Both the position numbers and the translations under genes were made by a program. The notes below the pieces were generated by a model. It did no database searches. It was not told the DNA's origin and was given only the letters and a program-made list of their open reading frames with translations. Below, in pieces: positions 10,462-23,100 of a DNA stretch of 64,000 nt (the stretch's first letter is position 1; each line of letters begins with the position of its first letter). Source of the stretch: Heliocybe sulcata (taxonomy: Eukaryota > Basidiomycota > Agaricomycetes > Gloeophyllales > Gloeophyllaceae); contig ML213507.1 in assembly GCA_004369045.1 (NCBI GenBank), positions 447,334 to 511,333 of the forward strand. Direction: 5' to 3'.

Positions 10462-12376
10462 TCAATAAACCGGCCTCTTCACCTTAACCCTCACCACCCC
10501 CAGCACAGCACTAACCACCGCCGTCGCAAGCGCAAGACTGCCCACAAAAATCTCCATCTCGCCAAACCCAAACCGGCCGTACCTCCCACCACTCCCAGCG
10601 TTCCGATCATCATACATCTCCCCAGAGATAATAGGGCCGATGACAGCCGCGACACCTTTAACAGTTGCGAACAGGCCGAAGATGTACGGCTGCAGCTCCC
10701 CACGCGTGCCCGCGCAATCCGTCGCAGCGGGCTGCCATATCGACGCAAAGCCGCCACTCTGCGCCACCATCAGTCGCGTTAGCTCGCGCTATCATTGACG
10801 CGCGAGGGACTCACCAAGCCGCCGAACAGGACCGCAAAGCCGAAGACCATCCCGACGTTGCTCGCGTAGCCCCATAGCAAGAACGCGACGATCGCGCTTC
10901 CGAGCTGGCTGACGGTGGAGATCCAGGCGTACGCCATACGGTCGCAGAGCCAGCCGATGAATACTTGCCCAACGATGCATGCGATGTTGAAAACGGATAA
11001 AACGGCAGCTGAAGATCTTTCAGAGGAGAGCGAGGTGGTGTATACGGTGAGATACAGCGAGACTGGGAAGTACGAGAGGGCTTGCAGCATATTCACTAGT
11101 GACTGCGAGGCCGTCAGAGACCGCAATCTGGTAGCGCACGCAAAGGCTGCTCACAAACATCCAGAACGCCCAGTCGCGGAAGAACGGCAGCTCCTTGGGC
11201 AGCACGCTCGGCCTTGGGGTGCCCTTCTCGTGCTTCCGGAGTGGCACGCGCGGGTTGACTAGGAGCACCGACGGCCCCGCCGCGACCGCAAATATCAGTG
11301 CCCAGATACGCAAAGTCCAGCGGAAACCGACTCGGTAAAGCAGGGCGTTCAGGATGAGAGGGAATATGAAGCCTATACATGAAAACGGTAGGAGTGAACC
11401 GGAGTCCATAGGCACCTGGGACAGCGCTTACCACCAACCCCAGTTCCGCCCATGACGATCCCGCCCGCTAGGCCACGGTGCTTGACGAACCAGTCTGGCA
11501 GCCAGAAGACGACCGGGATGTAGACCATCCCTCCAGCCCAACCGTAGATGATTCCTTGCAGAATGATGAGCTGCCAGACCTATTCCAGAGTAAGCACAAC
11601 ATCCCGTAATCTGATACGGAACAGGAAACATACTGCATTAACGAAGCTTGACACTACAAGAGCGGCCACAGCAAGTATGAGACCGACCCACATAGTGAGC
11701 TTCGTTAGCTCCGGGTAACGGCGGAAGAAGAGCATTAACGGAATAGTCTGTTTTACAGGTGAGGGAAAATCAATTGGACCGATTACGCTGCACATACTGA
11801 GCCGAAGGTAAGTGCTATCGACACTGTCCCTACACTTGAGATAGTGATACTGGACGTATCTTGGAACTCATGAGTGGAGTAGTATTCTGTGGGACCGGTG
11901 AGATCGTACGGACAAAGCAGAAGTCGCAATTTCCACCTTGGAAGACACCATATCTGCGACGGTGTCAGCAATGGTCTGCATAGCAGGGTGCGCGCTACTC
12001 ACGAGAATCCGAATCCCCACACCATCGTCTCAAGCAAGAACGAGGCAAAGCAGAACGTCCATGCTCTCCACCCTCGGTCAATGGGCGGCAGTTGCCTCTC
12101 ATGTTCGCCATCACCACCGACAGCGGATACATCCTCGACGTCGTTGGCTGACCTAGGCTGCTCCCCGTTCACGCCAGGATTGTCCGCCTTCTCGTCGGTC
12201 TCCTTGAACTCTTTTGAACGCTGCATGACCAGAGTGGCATTAGAGGGCGTATTATCACGTCCCAGTGGCCGCGGCAGCCGTAGATTGCTCTTGGACTCAG
12301 CATGACGCAGGTCAGGCGAGTTCCTCCCCGGTTTCTCGACGCTGTCTTGGGATCGAAGGGTTAATTCAGTGGCCAT
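10462..12376 (-). CDS. MFS transporter, monocarboxylate-permease type
   Basis: Twelve-helix major facilitator of the fungal monocarboxylate transporter-like group; the substrate cannot be read from sequence. The N-terminus (about 115 residues) is hydrophilic and cytosolic, ending in PPIDRGWRAWTFCFASFLLE, the classic entry to helix 1 in this group (DRGWGAWV..F). First exons on the minus strand are 12376-12003, 11953-11937 (17 nt), 11886-11798, then further exons. Membrane segments are evident in LTMWVGLILAVAALVVSSF, GGMVYIPVVFWLPDWFV, GIVMGGTGVGG, FIFPLILNALLYRVGF, VLSVFNIACIVGQVFIGWL, IVAFLLWGYASNVGMVFGF and FVGSLALATAVVSAVLGVV. The central loop before helix 7 contains RKHEKGTPRPS. The C-terminus is short (VKVKRPVY). 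Confidence 0.88.
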
Positions 12377-14165
12377 GTCATACGCCGAGTGAAGCCCGAA
12401 GGACTAAATCCGAGCCCAGACAGAACGACCCTGCTGAGACGTGGGGGATAGGATAAGGAGGTCCTAGCGCCGCTCCAGGAGGTATGTGCAGAAGGTTCAG
12501 ATGCTGTTTTGAGAACCATCGTGATGGCTGTTTGAGTGATTTCACCCGGGTGGCTTGGCCATAGGATATCCGCTTTCGGACGTGTGCATCAGTTCCCTTT
12601 GTGGCTCTGCCTGTCAATTTGTCTTCAGCCACGAGGGTCCCGGTATTAATTCTATGTGTAGAACTTGTTGAGGACAGAAATATGTATCAATGTATCGTCC
12701 GCGCAAATCCCTTTAGGCTTAAGCAAGGATCATCGTTGGTCAGTCCGTACCCATCAGGCTCCCACTGTCTCCCACCGAATGACCAAATGATCAGCTTAAC
12801 GCACCGGTCTGCTCGGAGTGAAGTGCCCAATGCTTGACAGCGCCATGCCTCGTGAACACTGCGCTGCAAGATTTACAGCATATCTCCGTCGTTTCCGTCA
12901 AGCAGTGACCACTCTAGATGCGCGCATCCGACGCGCCCATAACTATATGGGCGCGTTAACGCAGTGCAGCATCCCCTTGTGTTGCATGTGCCCGTGGTGC
13001 CATTCAAGATGAGGCCGACGGCAAGCAGTGTCTGCTATTTGCATCCTTGGTGGTGTGCCGCCGAGGGCCGTGCTATCATCTCGCAGAAACACAGAACACT
13101 CACGTCATGGAGCTCGGTCTGATGTCTCTTGCATCGTGCACAGGCTTGTACATCTGTCGTAATAATGATGACACTCTTCCCCGTATTAGCCCTCCGGGGC
13201 TTCGGCTGCGCAACTTCGACCTGCTCTGTGAAAGATAAGTAAGGTCTGTATTTTAGCACGCCTGCGGAGGATTGGAATCCAATTCCGGAAGCTCGCTTTG
13301 CTCGGAAGACTCGGTTGCCGATAGCTGCGTCCCCGTGAATGATTGGACAGAAGCGCTAGCTCTTCGGTGATCCGACCCTGTCCCCGAGCGATGAGTAAAG
13401 TATCCCTTGACCTGGGTCGGAAGGGGGAGAATGGACTGCTTGGCGCAGTAAGTTGATCCGCTCTCGATAGCAGATATTAGTGGCTAGTATTTATCAAAAA
13501 AAGCGCAGTCAGTACTACTCGAAACTTGAGCTCAGTAATTATAAATGACCTATCCTGACTCGGACAAAAGCCGTACGGTGCTGTTAGGCTCTGTAGCACT
13601 GAATATTGCTGTTGACATTCACGAGACTGAAACAGTTGTCGAGGAAGTACATGACCGGCCGCCAGAACGCGACGGAAGGTACCAAGTTGCAAAATATTAA
13701 CTGAATCCATGAGAGTGTCGCCACTAGTGGCACAACAGTAGTGAGTGACGACATGAATGCTAGAAAGACGTCAATGACCTGCCACGCTCTAGTGATGGGA
13801 GATGTGGAATAAGACGTAGTCGTTCATGTCGTGTCAGCAACCGGCAGGGATTCAGAGAACGTCATAATGCATAATTCCACATGCGGCGACTTACCTTCCA
13901 TATATAGACGACAGCATGTCGACCTCCACCACAGCAACTTTGTAACTTCGTGTGAAATTCGAATGCGGACGCAGCTGATGTCGTCCGCACCATAATAACC
14001 ACTAATATAATACGCCATGCAAGCAAGTGGAGTCACTATATGCTACAAACTAGACAAAATATAATAACAGCATATAAGGCGAACGCAGGGACTAAGTCAA
14101 ATCTCAGCAAACCAACAGCAGTCTAGTTGACTTACAGGAACAAGGCAGTTGACTGGGAATTAATC
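12377..14165. other. Gene-poor stretch upstream of the MFS gene
   Basis: About 1.8 kb between the transporter start and the 3' end of the HIRIP3-like gene. I found no protein-like frame on either strand. It contains a perfect 11 bp hairpin at 12931-12956 and presumably the transporter promoter. Confidence 0.45.
12931..12956. repeat. Perfect 11-bp inverted repeat
   Basis: ACGCGCCCATA, a four-base spacer ACTA, then the exact reverse complement TATGGGCGCGT. It lies about 550 bp upstream of the MFS gene start in a gene-free stretch. It could be a dimeric transcription-factor site or a chance hairpin. Confidence 0.6.
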
Positions 14166-15901
14166 CTAGTCGCTCTCGTCACCCAAGAACGCCATGATGC
14201 TTCTGCGCGCAGCATTCTAGAAGTAACTAACATCAGCGACACCCTCTGCGTCCCAGGAGGAGAGCACTCACCCTTTGCACCTTCCTTGTATCCTGCTCGT
14301 CTTCCTCCTCCCCACCCTCCTCTTCATTCTCCGTCTCATCCAAACCCTTTGCCTTCTTCCGCTTGTCCTTGGCAAGCATTTTCTCAGCGAACTGGTTCAC
14401 GTCCTCTGCAACCGTCCGCATCAACAATCCATCACGTTTCTGAATTCTGCGGGAACGCTTACCAAGCTCCTTTGCCAACTCCCTCCTCTCCTTGATCTCC
14501 TTAGCTTGCTCCAAGCTCATCCTTCCAGTCATTCCCAGATCGGTGAGGATCTCCTTCAGGCGCTTGATCTGCGCGGATGGCGTGTCCAGTCCTGCAAGTT
14601 CTTTAGACCAAACTTTACGCACGCCGCATGCGACGACGTATGACTGCACATTAAATAATCAGAATGCATTTAGCGGGCAGGAAGAAAGGACGAGGAAAGC
14701 TATCGACCTTGAGCTTCTTGATTGTCTCTTCGTCTTTCGATAATGCGACGGAGGATTTCTTGGCCGATTTTGTCGGCTTGTCCTTGGAGGCTCTACCACT
14801 CTTCTTCTATACAATCATCATATAACTCAGCACCGCGATTAATCATTTATAAAAGAGGCAGCTGACTGGTTTGGGCTCCCCGTCTTCGGTCCTCTTCTTG
14901 CCTTTCCTCTTTGGCGGTTCATCAATGAGGACGGATAGTTCTGACTCACTTCTCTAAACACGAATATAAATAAGTAACATCTCCACGGTATCTGCACTAG
15001 AGGGATGACACATACCGCGCCGTCCATGTCAACATCCGGATTTCCGCCCACAGGCACAAAGGTCTTAGGTTCTAATTTCTCGTCAGCAGAAGTGCTCTTG
15101 GGTTTGGATGTCGACTTCGGTTTCGATTTGGGCTCTTCATCTGCGTCGGAATCATCAATCACAGCTCTGGAAGCGGCATTCTTTTTCGGCTTTGTGCGGG
15201 GTAGCTCGGACTCCTGGTCAGTATTCAAGTCCTTGATATCCTTCTCTGATGCTGGAGTCTTCTTCTGTCTTTTCGTGGGTGGTTTATCACTCTTCGTGTA
15301 CGTAATGAAATAAGAGGCGGCAGGTTGACCATCGATGACATACTCACTTTCTTAGCCTTGGACGGAGGCTTTGTGCTAGATGAACCAGGTTTTGACTCGT
15401 CATCCGAGGATTCTACCATAGACTGGAGAAGCCAGGTTGGGCTGAGGATGCTGTAATCGGAGGAGGCAGACGCACTGCAGAGACCTTGCGCTTTGATTTC
15501 GCCTTCTTCTTAGGTATCTCCTCTTCGCCCTCTTGCTCCTGCGATTCCCGTTTCTCTGCTTTCCGACTAGGTTCCTCGCTCTCAGGCTCCTTCGCCTAGG
15601 ATAGGGATAAAATGGATATATTTGACATAACTACTGATGAGCGTACCGCAGCAACCCTCACAGCTTCCTTGATTGCGGTCTTATACTCATCCTCGTCAAA
15701 TGCGCCCTCCTCCGCCCCTAAGGCCTGTTCCACCTCCCGCCGTACCACCTTCGGCGTCAATTTACTGCAGACGCCGTGGTCACGCAACAAGCTCTCATGT
15801 AAATGATCTAAGGCGCACCTTAGTGTACCATTCGCCTTCGCTTTGAGAACAATATCCGTAGCGATCTCGACGGCTTTCTGAACGTCTACAGCGTGGGGCA
15901 T
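14166..15901 (-). CDS. HIRIP3-like histone-chaperone-type protein
   Basis: Multi-exon gene. It begins MPHAVDVQKAVEIATDIV with a helical N-terminal region (residues 1-90: CALDHLHESLLRDHGV..LTPKVVRREVEQALG) resembling a DEK-C-like fold. A long Lys/Ser/Glu-rich disordered middle follows. The C-terminal part is conserved: YVVACGVRKVWSKELAGLD, QIKRLKEILTDLGMTGRMSL, then KEIKERRELAKEL, an acidic stretch EEEGGEEEDEQD, and the end ARRSIMAFLGDESD in a last exon after an intron at 14276-14217. This C-terminal unit matches HIRIP3 and its fungal relatives, which bind histones H2A/H2B or H3 through a CHZ-like motif; the exact histone preference is an inference. Transcribed divergently from YVC1, 236 bp away. 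Confidence 0.78.
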
Positions 15902-16137
15902 GGTGGTGGCTGAGAAGAAGCCAGCGCGTCGCGTGATCTCATCATGTACGCGTTGTTGGAGCGTATTTGCCCAAAGCGATGCATCTTCGCACTGCGCCCC
16001 TCAAATTCCCTTTCCGAGCGATTCTATGCTCCGGCTTATAATTGAGTCTCCTTGCACCACCTTGCACGATGCATCCATAAACTCCGCTGTCTTATTACTT
16101 GACTCCACCACTAGACGACCTGAAGACGACTGCGACC
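15902..16137. promoter_or_regulatory. Bidirectional promoter HIRIP3-like / YVC1
   Basis: Only 236 bp separate two start codons that point away from each other, so both promoters must share this stretch. No TATA-like element is obvious near either start. Confidence 0.5.
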
Positions 16138-19100
16138 ATGTCGGAGGAGCGCAGAGCAGAGAGCCAGCCGTTGCTGCGCGACGAGGAGATAGAAGAGACG
16201 GCGGTTTACCCCATAATTCATATGATTAAATCGGTTAGTCCAGGCGCTTGTTTGGTGCGATGCAGTACTAAGTCTCATTTCAGGATGTTATGGTAAAAGC
16301 CTTTCTATCGGGATTGTAAAGTTGACTGCTGAGAGCAACACGGGACCTTGATCGTTATAGCACTTCATTGGTACGTCTGCATTTACAGTGTGGATTAATG
16401 AAACTAATTTCTGTGAAGACACACCCCTGAGTCATGACGCCGTACGTTTGTCTGACTTCCATGGAGCTGGGCGCTAATAGAGAAGGTCAGCTTACGGCTC
16501 CTGACCTGACTTACACTCTCGTACGACCCCTCGAAGATAAATACAATGCCTTCCAGCGGCAAGGCAACATGTCCATCGTCTTCTGCTTCCTGATCAACCG
16601 TGTCCATTTCCTCCGTGACCAAAGTCTAACGACCTCCGCCCTGTCCCGGTCTCGTGCAGCGCTCTGCGAGATCCTCGCCATACGGGCGCTCAACGCACAT
16701 GCCCACAGCTTGCTGGAGTTGGCGCTTGTTACGACTACTAGCTGGCCTGTATACAACGGTGCGGACCCGGACGTCATTACACAGGCCAGGGAGGAACGGG
16801 ATGAACTGGAAGACCGAGTCGGGAATGCGATCGAGATGGCGATTGTTGGCAAGGCGAAGCGATTCATCAAGAGCTCGGCTTGTCAGAAGGTCATCAATGC
16901 TATTTGGATGTACGTGTTTGCGTGCTGTCGGTGTAGGGCAGGAAATGATATAGAGAGTAGCGGAAAATGCGTTTACCAGGCTGAAAGCAGTCATACCATC
17001 TTGTCAGACGTACGAGATCGACGCCGTGATAGTCGATGGCTTCTGACAATTGCATAGACGTATAAACGAAATCCGATACACTTCTACGATCCGCATAAGG
17101 CTCCCCTATTGGATCATTACCGGTCCGTAAACGTTCCTCCGTCCTTGGGGTATACATTGTTAAGGGACCTTTCAGTCTGAAAGTACCTGCCATCCGGATG
17201 GTTTTGGAATATCTGGAGTGAGCCTGGCATATCCTTGTCTTCTCGCTTCACCTGATCTCACATCCCATGTTCGAATAGCTTCCTTGTCCTTTTCATTCTA
17301 TTCATCTTTGCTCTTGAACTCAATGAACGCGACGTGATAAACTTTGCGGAGGGTGCCTTCATGGTCTACTCCCTCGGCTTCACGCTAGAGAAGGTTGCGG
17401 CAATGCAGGAGCATGGTATAAGAGGTGCGAGTCTTCTGTTCTCCTGGAGCTGAAGGATGTTCACTGACTCTGCTGTAATGACTCTAGTGTATTCCACGGG
17501 TACTTGGGTATGTCCAAATTTCACTGCAGTTCTTGCATAGTTATTGATATCAGAGAAAAGAATGGATTTGACTTAGCCTTCGGTACGGCCACAATGGCAG
17601 TACTTGATACGCCGTTGTTGATCGTTTACCAGTGACACTCTACTGCACATACGGGTTCCTGCGGCTTTATGGAGTTTACCATCACAGTACGTCCGCGCCA
17701 GATTAAGAGGGCTGTCTCACACATGGTCACTTTCAGGCTTAGTGGCACGGACAGCTGGCATAGACCTCCTCGCGGTCATAGCGGTTCTCATGTTCCCGAG
17801 GTAATGATTCGCGTATCCTCGTAAAATGAAATAACACTCATATACCATTTGCTTTAGGCTGGTATTCGTCACACTGCGGAATAACCTCATGGTCCTATCT
17901 ATCCGGGCTATGCTCGTACAATTTGTGATTCTGATGGTAATTGCGGCGTTTTGCTTCGCTGGGTTCTTGTATGCGCTTTGGACGTGAGTAATAACTATTG
18001 CACTATTGAAAGGACGAGCTAACTGCTTTCACCCTCGTAGGCTGAGCAGGAACTCTGCCGGGTAAGTCTCCCTTCATGACCACAAGGTGTTAATATCAAA
18101 ATTAACTCTTGCACTAGTTATTCAGCAGGGTAAGCTGTTGCAAGTCTCTATCTTTCTCATTCCCGCTAATCACATACTTGCGCAGGCAAATCGCGTGGTG
18201 GATGGCCGATCTTTGGTTTGGATTGGATGCCAGCGGGTTCGACAAAGCATGTGAGCGTGCTCTGCGTGCATCAGCGCTACGCTTCATCTGATCTGGCGTA
18301 CAATCGATTACAGCTCAGTTCCATCCCATCTTTGGGCCCATAATGATGATCACGTATGCCTGCTTGAGCAATACCCTGTTGCTCACAGGTAAGGTCGCTG
18401 AAACTATTCCCACGAACTCGCTAACGTTTCATTCTACCTCCTAGTCCTCGTGTCGGTACGTAACTTCCGGTATAGTTTGGAAATCGCCCTGAGATGATCC
18501 TGGTGAAGATACTATCATATACATTTTCGACCATAAGCGAGGATGCCCAGGCTGAGGTATGCGCCGAAGCTTTACGTTCAAGATATCGAGCTCACTCAGA
18601 CATAGGCTATGTTCAGAAGAGCAGTAACCACCATTGAAGGGTATCTATGGTAGCTGGCTCACATAACGGCATTATGCTCACCTGTTCTTCCAGTGTCAAG
18701 GCAGACCCGCTATTCTCCTACCTCCCGCCGATTAATCTTGTTGCGTTATGTGTCATGCTGCCACTCAGCTATGTTTTGTCACCCAGGTGGTTTCATAAGG
18801 TGAGGTCAGACTTAGACGGCCTATTCGCGTATGACTGACAGCGTTCCTAAGGTCAACGTGTTCATGATCAGGTCGGTTGTCGTGGCGTTCGTGGCACAGT
18901 GATATCGGCATTGACATGCCATTAGATTAACGAGCTTCCCTATACTCCTCCTGATAGCTTGGTATGAGCGTACTGCGAAGACCACAGGCACTCTCGGCTT
19001 CTATGACACCATGAGTGCCGCTGCTGAGAAAGTGTTCGATACATTACCGAGACAACTAAAGCGTTTGAGTAAGTGGACTCTGCATTCTTCCGTTCGCCCG

Positions 19101-19987
19101 TTATCCTCTGACGTAGCTACGCTCTCCAGCTCTATTCGAAGGTCTTGCTGGTGCTGACTCGAGCATCGATGCTGTGAGTTGGTTCCGCAAGGCTGTGTAA
19201 TGTCGCTTGACGGGAAGTATTCGCGCAGGTATTCGAAATTGAAGAAGAGATGGACAGCGCCCTGGATATGCAGGAATATGAAGATCCTTTGCTGACTGCG
19301 CACGCAAGGCGCCCGTCAGATCGCAGGTTTTCGGCGGCTTCTCGCCGTCGACCCACACTGACTCCTAAGGAGTCACCATCGCATCTACCTCCTCCCCAGA
19401 GCAGCAATGGCTCTCACGGGCAGCCGTCCACGTCAGCTGGCAGTGCCGGAGGCGCACCTGCCATCAGACAGCGCATCAACTCCTTGGTGAACAAGGGTGC
19501 TGAAGCCGCTCACGGCTTCACAAGTCCTCTCGCTCAGATCTTCCAACCTCTTGTTGTCGATGAAGAACCAGCTCATGAACCCGAGCAGCTATTCAATCCT
19601 CCTGGACCGGCGCATCTCGTCAGCTTCGGGCCTGCGACACGCAGACGACTGACTTCAATAACCCAGGGCCACCGGAGAAGCACCACTGAGCCACACATTT
19701 ACTCCCAGCAATCACCCGTCAGCCCGAAGAAATTCCCTGGAGGATTATCTGAAACCCGGGGATCATTGTTCAGTCAGCCTTTGTCTGAGAGCCCAGGTCA
19801 AGGAGAGGGAGAAGAGGAGCACGAGCCTACCGAGACCGCCTCTCAGATCGAGGAGAACGAGGGACCATCAGGACAGGGGCACGAGTCAGGCGATTGGTTA
19901 AAACGGCTGGATCAGATGGACGAAAGACAGCGCAGGATTGAAGAGATGCTCGTGCAGCTCACACAGACTCTTAGGCCAGAGGCTTGA
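16138..19987 (+). CDS. YVC1: Vacuolar TRP-type calcium channel Yvc1
   Basis: Orthologue of the fungal TRPY channel that releases calcium from the vacuole on osmotic or mechanical stimulus. Many small exons: 16138-16233, 16284-16292 (9 nt), 16361-16370 (10 nt), 16419-16441, 16491-about 16910 and many more to 19987, all in frame where checked. The N-terminal helical domain contains LTAPDLTYTLVRPLEDKY, INRVHFLRDQ and VGNAIEMAIVGKAKRFIKSS. Six membrane helices and the pore follow (ARTAGIDLLAVIAVLMFPRL, RAMLVQFVILMVIAAFCFAG, then AWWMADLWFGLDASGF near the selectivity filter and FGPIMMITYACLSNTLLLT as helix 6). The long C-terminus from 19250 is hydrophilic, acidic and phosphorylation-rich, ending in a coiled coil (LDQMDERQRRIEEMLVQLTQ). 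The 3' end converges on BYE1 with 186 bp between. Confidence 0.9.
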
Positions 19988-20173
19988 TACCTCCGGATGT
20001 ATGGTGATCTCTGTCTGCTATGCGTTGCTCCATGCTACTTTTGTTTCTTCTCATATCCTAAGGAGCTGACTAATGTACATCAAATCACCAGCGCATTTGC
20101 TACACCTAGAGTAACAGAGAAATTGAACGAGCAGAATCAATTATCCAAATACATTTAAGCAGCGACGTATAAT

Positions 20174-23100
20174 TTATGGGGGACCACCTCGGCCGCGTCT
20201 TCCCCAACCTGAATCTTGCCCTTGAGACCTTCCCTGACGATGATCATAGTCACGTTCTCTGCCACGACCCCGTCCGCCCCGCCCACGTCCGCGACCTCTA
20301 TTCCCGCCACGCCAACCCCGATCGTCTCTATTCCTGTCTCTGTCCCAAGACGGTCCAGCCCGTGGTTCGTGCTCCCTATCGGAATAACGATCATGGGGTG
20401 GCTGCGAGTAAGGCGGGCGTGGCGGGGAATTCGGAGGAAACCCGGGTGCGAAGCTTGGACCGGCAGCGCCCGGAGCCCATAGCGCTGGCTGTGGACATGT
20501 CGTCGACATCGGAGGTTGGCCAGGAATTAGCGGAATGCCAGTCTGGGCGTTTGCAGGAGGTACTAATCCGGAGCCAGATAGTGTCTGTAACATGAGCTGA
20601 ATTTGTTCCGGCGTGAGCGTGGCTAATTCAGCAGCTACAGCTTGGGGATTGATTGCAGGTGCCGTAGAGGGATTATGCGGGACGGCTGGCACCGGTGCCA
20701 TTGCGGGAGCAGGCGCAGGAACGGACGTGGGCCTGGGCACGTTATTGGGTGGTGTGCCCCCTACAGGAAGTTGGGGCATCTGGAAGTGAGGAGGCAGTTG
20801 TGCAACAGCAGGAATCTGAGGCGTGATTGCGGCTTGTGGCGCATGTGTCGGCGTCGGCGGAGGAGCCAACTTGCCCTTGTTGAGAACCCATATGCCAATC
20901 AAATAATCAGAAGTTCGATTCTTGGGCAGGCGCAATCCATCCAGCAGCTCCATGTATTCAGGTATAGGCTCTGCGGACGTAAGCGGGATGATATACAGTT
21001 CTCGACCTGGGGACTGTTCTTTCGGATGGTTGCCCCACGGGAATATAAGCCCATGACGACTGTCAACTACCATCAGCGTGATGCTAAGTAGGACACACAC
21101 AGACAGCTTACTTTTTATTCCGCAGGAAATCGAAGAGATTTCTGAACAGAGGTTCCGTTCCAGCAGCGGGTGTGAATGCCACCGCGATCAACTCCTTGGT
21201 AGCATTCATTCTCATTTGGAGAAGGAACTGCGAACTCTTGTCTACGGCGACTCGCCCGTCGATTCTGAGCTGGGCTGACGGGAACAGCGTCCGCCAAAGG
21301 GGAGAATCGGACGCTATTGAACGTCCGCCCATCTGGTACGCCACCACCGGTGTCTCCTGAGGGATGAGTGTATCAAGAGGCATCAACAGCTGTTGCTCAT
21401 GTCAGTACAATTTCCATTACGGATAATACGTTGGCACTCACTGCACCAGTGTACACTTGAGATTGCTTCTCGATAGCCTGACCCTGGGGAGGAGGGCCTG
21501 CAACATTGGACTTGCCGTTCTCCTGCTCATCATCCTTCTCGAGGAACATATCGAAGTCTTCGTCGTAGGCGCCCAGACCTTCGGACGCCTCCATTATGAT
21601 GTCCTTCGGTCCATCCTGCGGCTCAGGCGGCGGAGTGGGAGGACTCTGGGTTTCTTGCTCCTTGGGCTTGTCCGGGGAGGACCATAGGGCGTTTAAGTCG
21701 AAGGAGGGTCTAGGAGCATCTGAGGGGGTTACACCCGCAGCGAACGGGGATATACCGGTGGGATGAACTGGGGAAGCTTGGGGCTCGGATTGCTCTGCGG
21801 CTTTGGAATCACTGCCGAGTAACGGAGGAGTCGTCTGGAACGGCGTGCCAGGCGGTTCACTAGTAGGAGTAGGCGTTTGGGTCTCTTCATCCAAGTTAAT
21901 CAAATCCGCAAGATTTAACTCGTTCGGTACAGGCGTATTCATCATCTCAGACGGCGTCGGAACGAACAGAGGATTCGGCAGTGGCCTTGTAGACCCATAA
22001 TCACCAAGCAAAGCATGCTGAGGAACAGGTGGTGGGCCACCCCAGCTCGCCGACTGGGGTGTAATGGGTGACTCAGGTGGTACAGATCCGCTCGCCTGCC
22101 GCTGCATCATTTGCGCCTGCTTCAAGCGCGCCAACCGCTCTCGGTCCCTCTTCTCCTCCTCCAGCTCGCGCTCCCGCTCGAGACGCTGGCTCGCATTCTC
22201 ACCGTGCACGTCCTCGATATCCTGTAAACCCTTATGTGTGATCTTGGCACGTGGTGCTATCGTCTTCTGTAATATTGAGTGTTGCAATGCCTCCTCTTCA
22301 GCTAGCTTTATCGACTGCTTCAATTCCTCGTTCGCAAGGTCAGTAGACGACATCAGGGACAAATCTTTGGGAGCTATGCGGGAGGAAGCGATGTTTTTGT
22401 GAAGAGTGACACGGTCATTTTTGCTCAAATTAAATGTTAGCATGCGAAAACGCTCCCTAGTGGACATATCAGCAAGCATACAACGGACAGCATATAGTCA
22501 ACGACTTGCCTATATTTCGGCCCTGCGACCTGTTTGCCATGCTGTCCGGGTTCGGCGTACGTATCGTAGACGCACTGCTCCAGCTCGGACGCGAATTGCT
22601 TTGCTCTGCTCTCAAGCACTGCCTTCTCGTCCGGCGATAATTCCTGCGGACCCTTCTCCACAACGCCTCCCTCGTTATTACCCTCGGCATCACTCGGAAG
22701 ATGGGGGTACCTCGTGAAGATCGTGAGGAATAACTCCTCGTATTTCCCAAGGCAATATTTTCGGGCAGGATCCTCCGCAGAACTCGACTCAGATCTCTTG
22801 CGCTTAGGCGCCGGTGACTGAGTGACGCTGGACTGTTTCCTCTTCAGGTGGGAAGTGGGGCGGGGTGAGGAAGATCTCTTGCTACGACCGGCGGTCTGAG
22901 ACGTGGTGCTGGCTCGGCGGTGCGACCGGCCAAGCTCTTCTTCCTCCCCGCTGGAGTCCGATACGACAGAGATTCGGGTGGGTCGCTGACCGGTCTCGTT
23001 AGGGATTAAAAAATACATCACAGTACTCATGCCACATACCCTCTTCGCATTGCTCTTCAAACGCCGCGTCTCGGACTCCTCGACGTAGTCATCACTGCTT

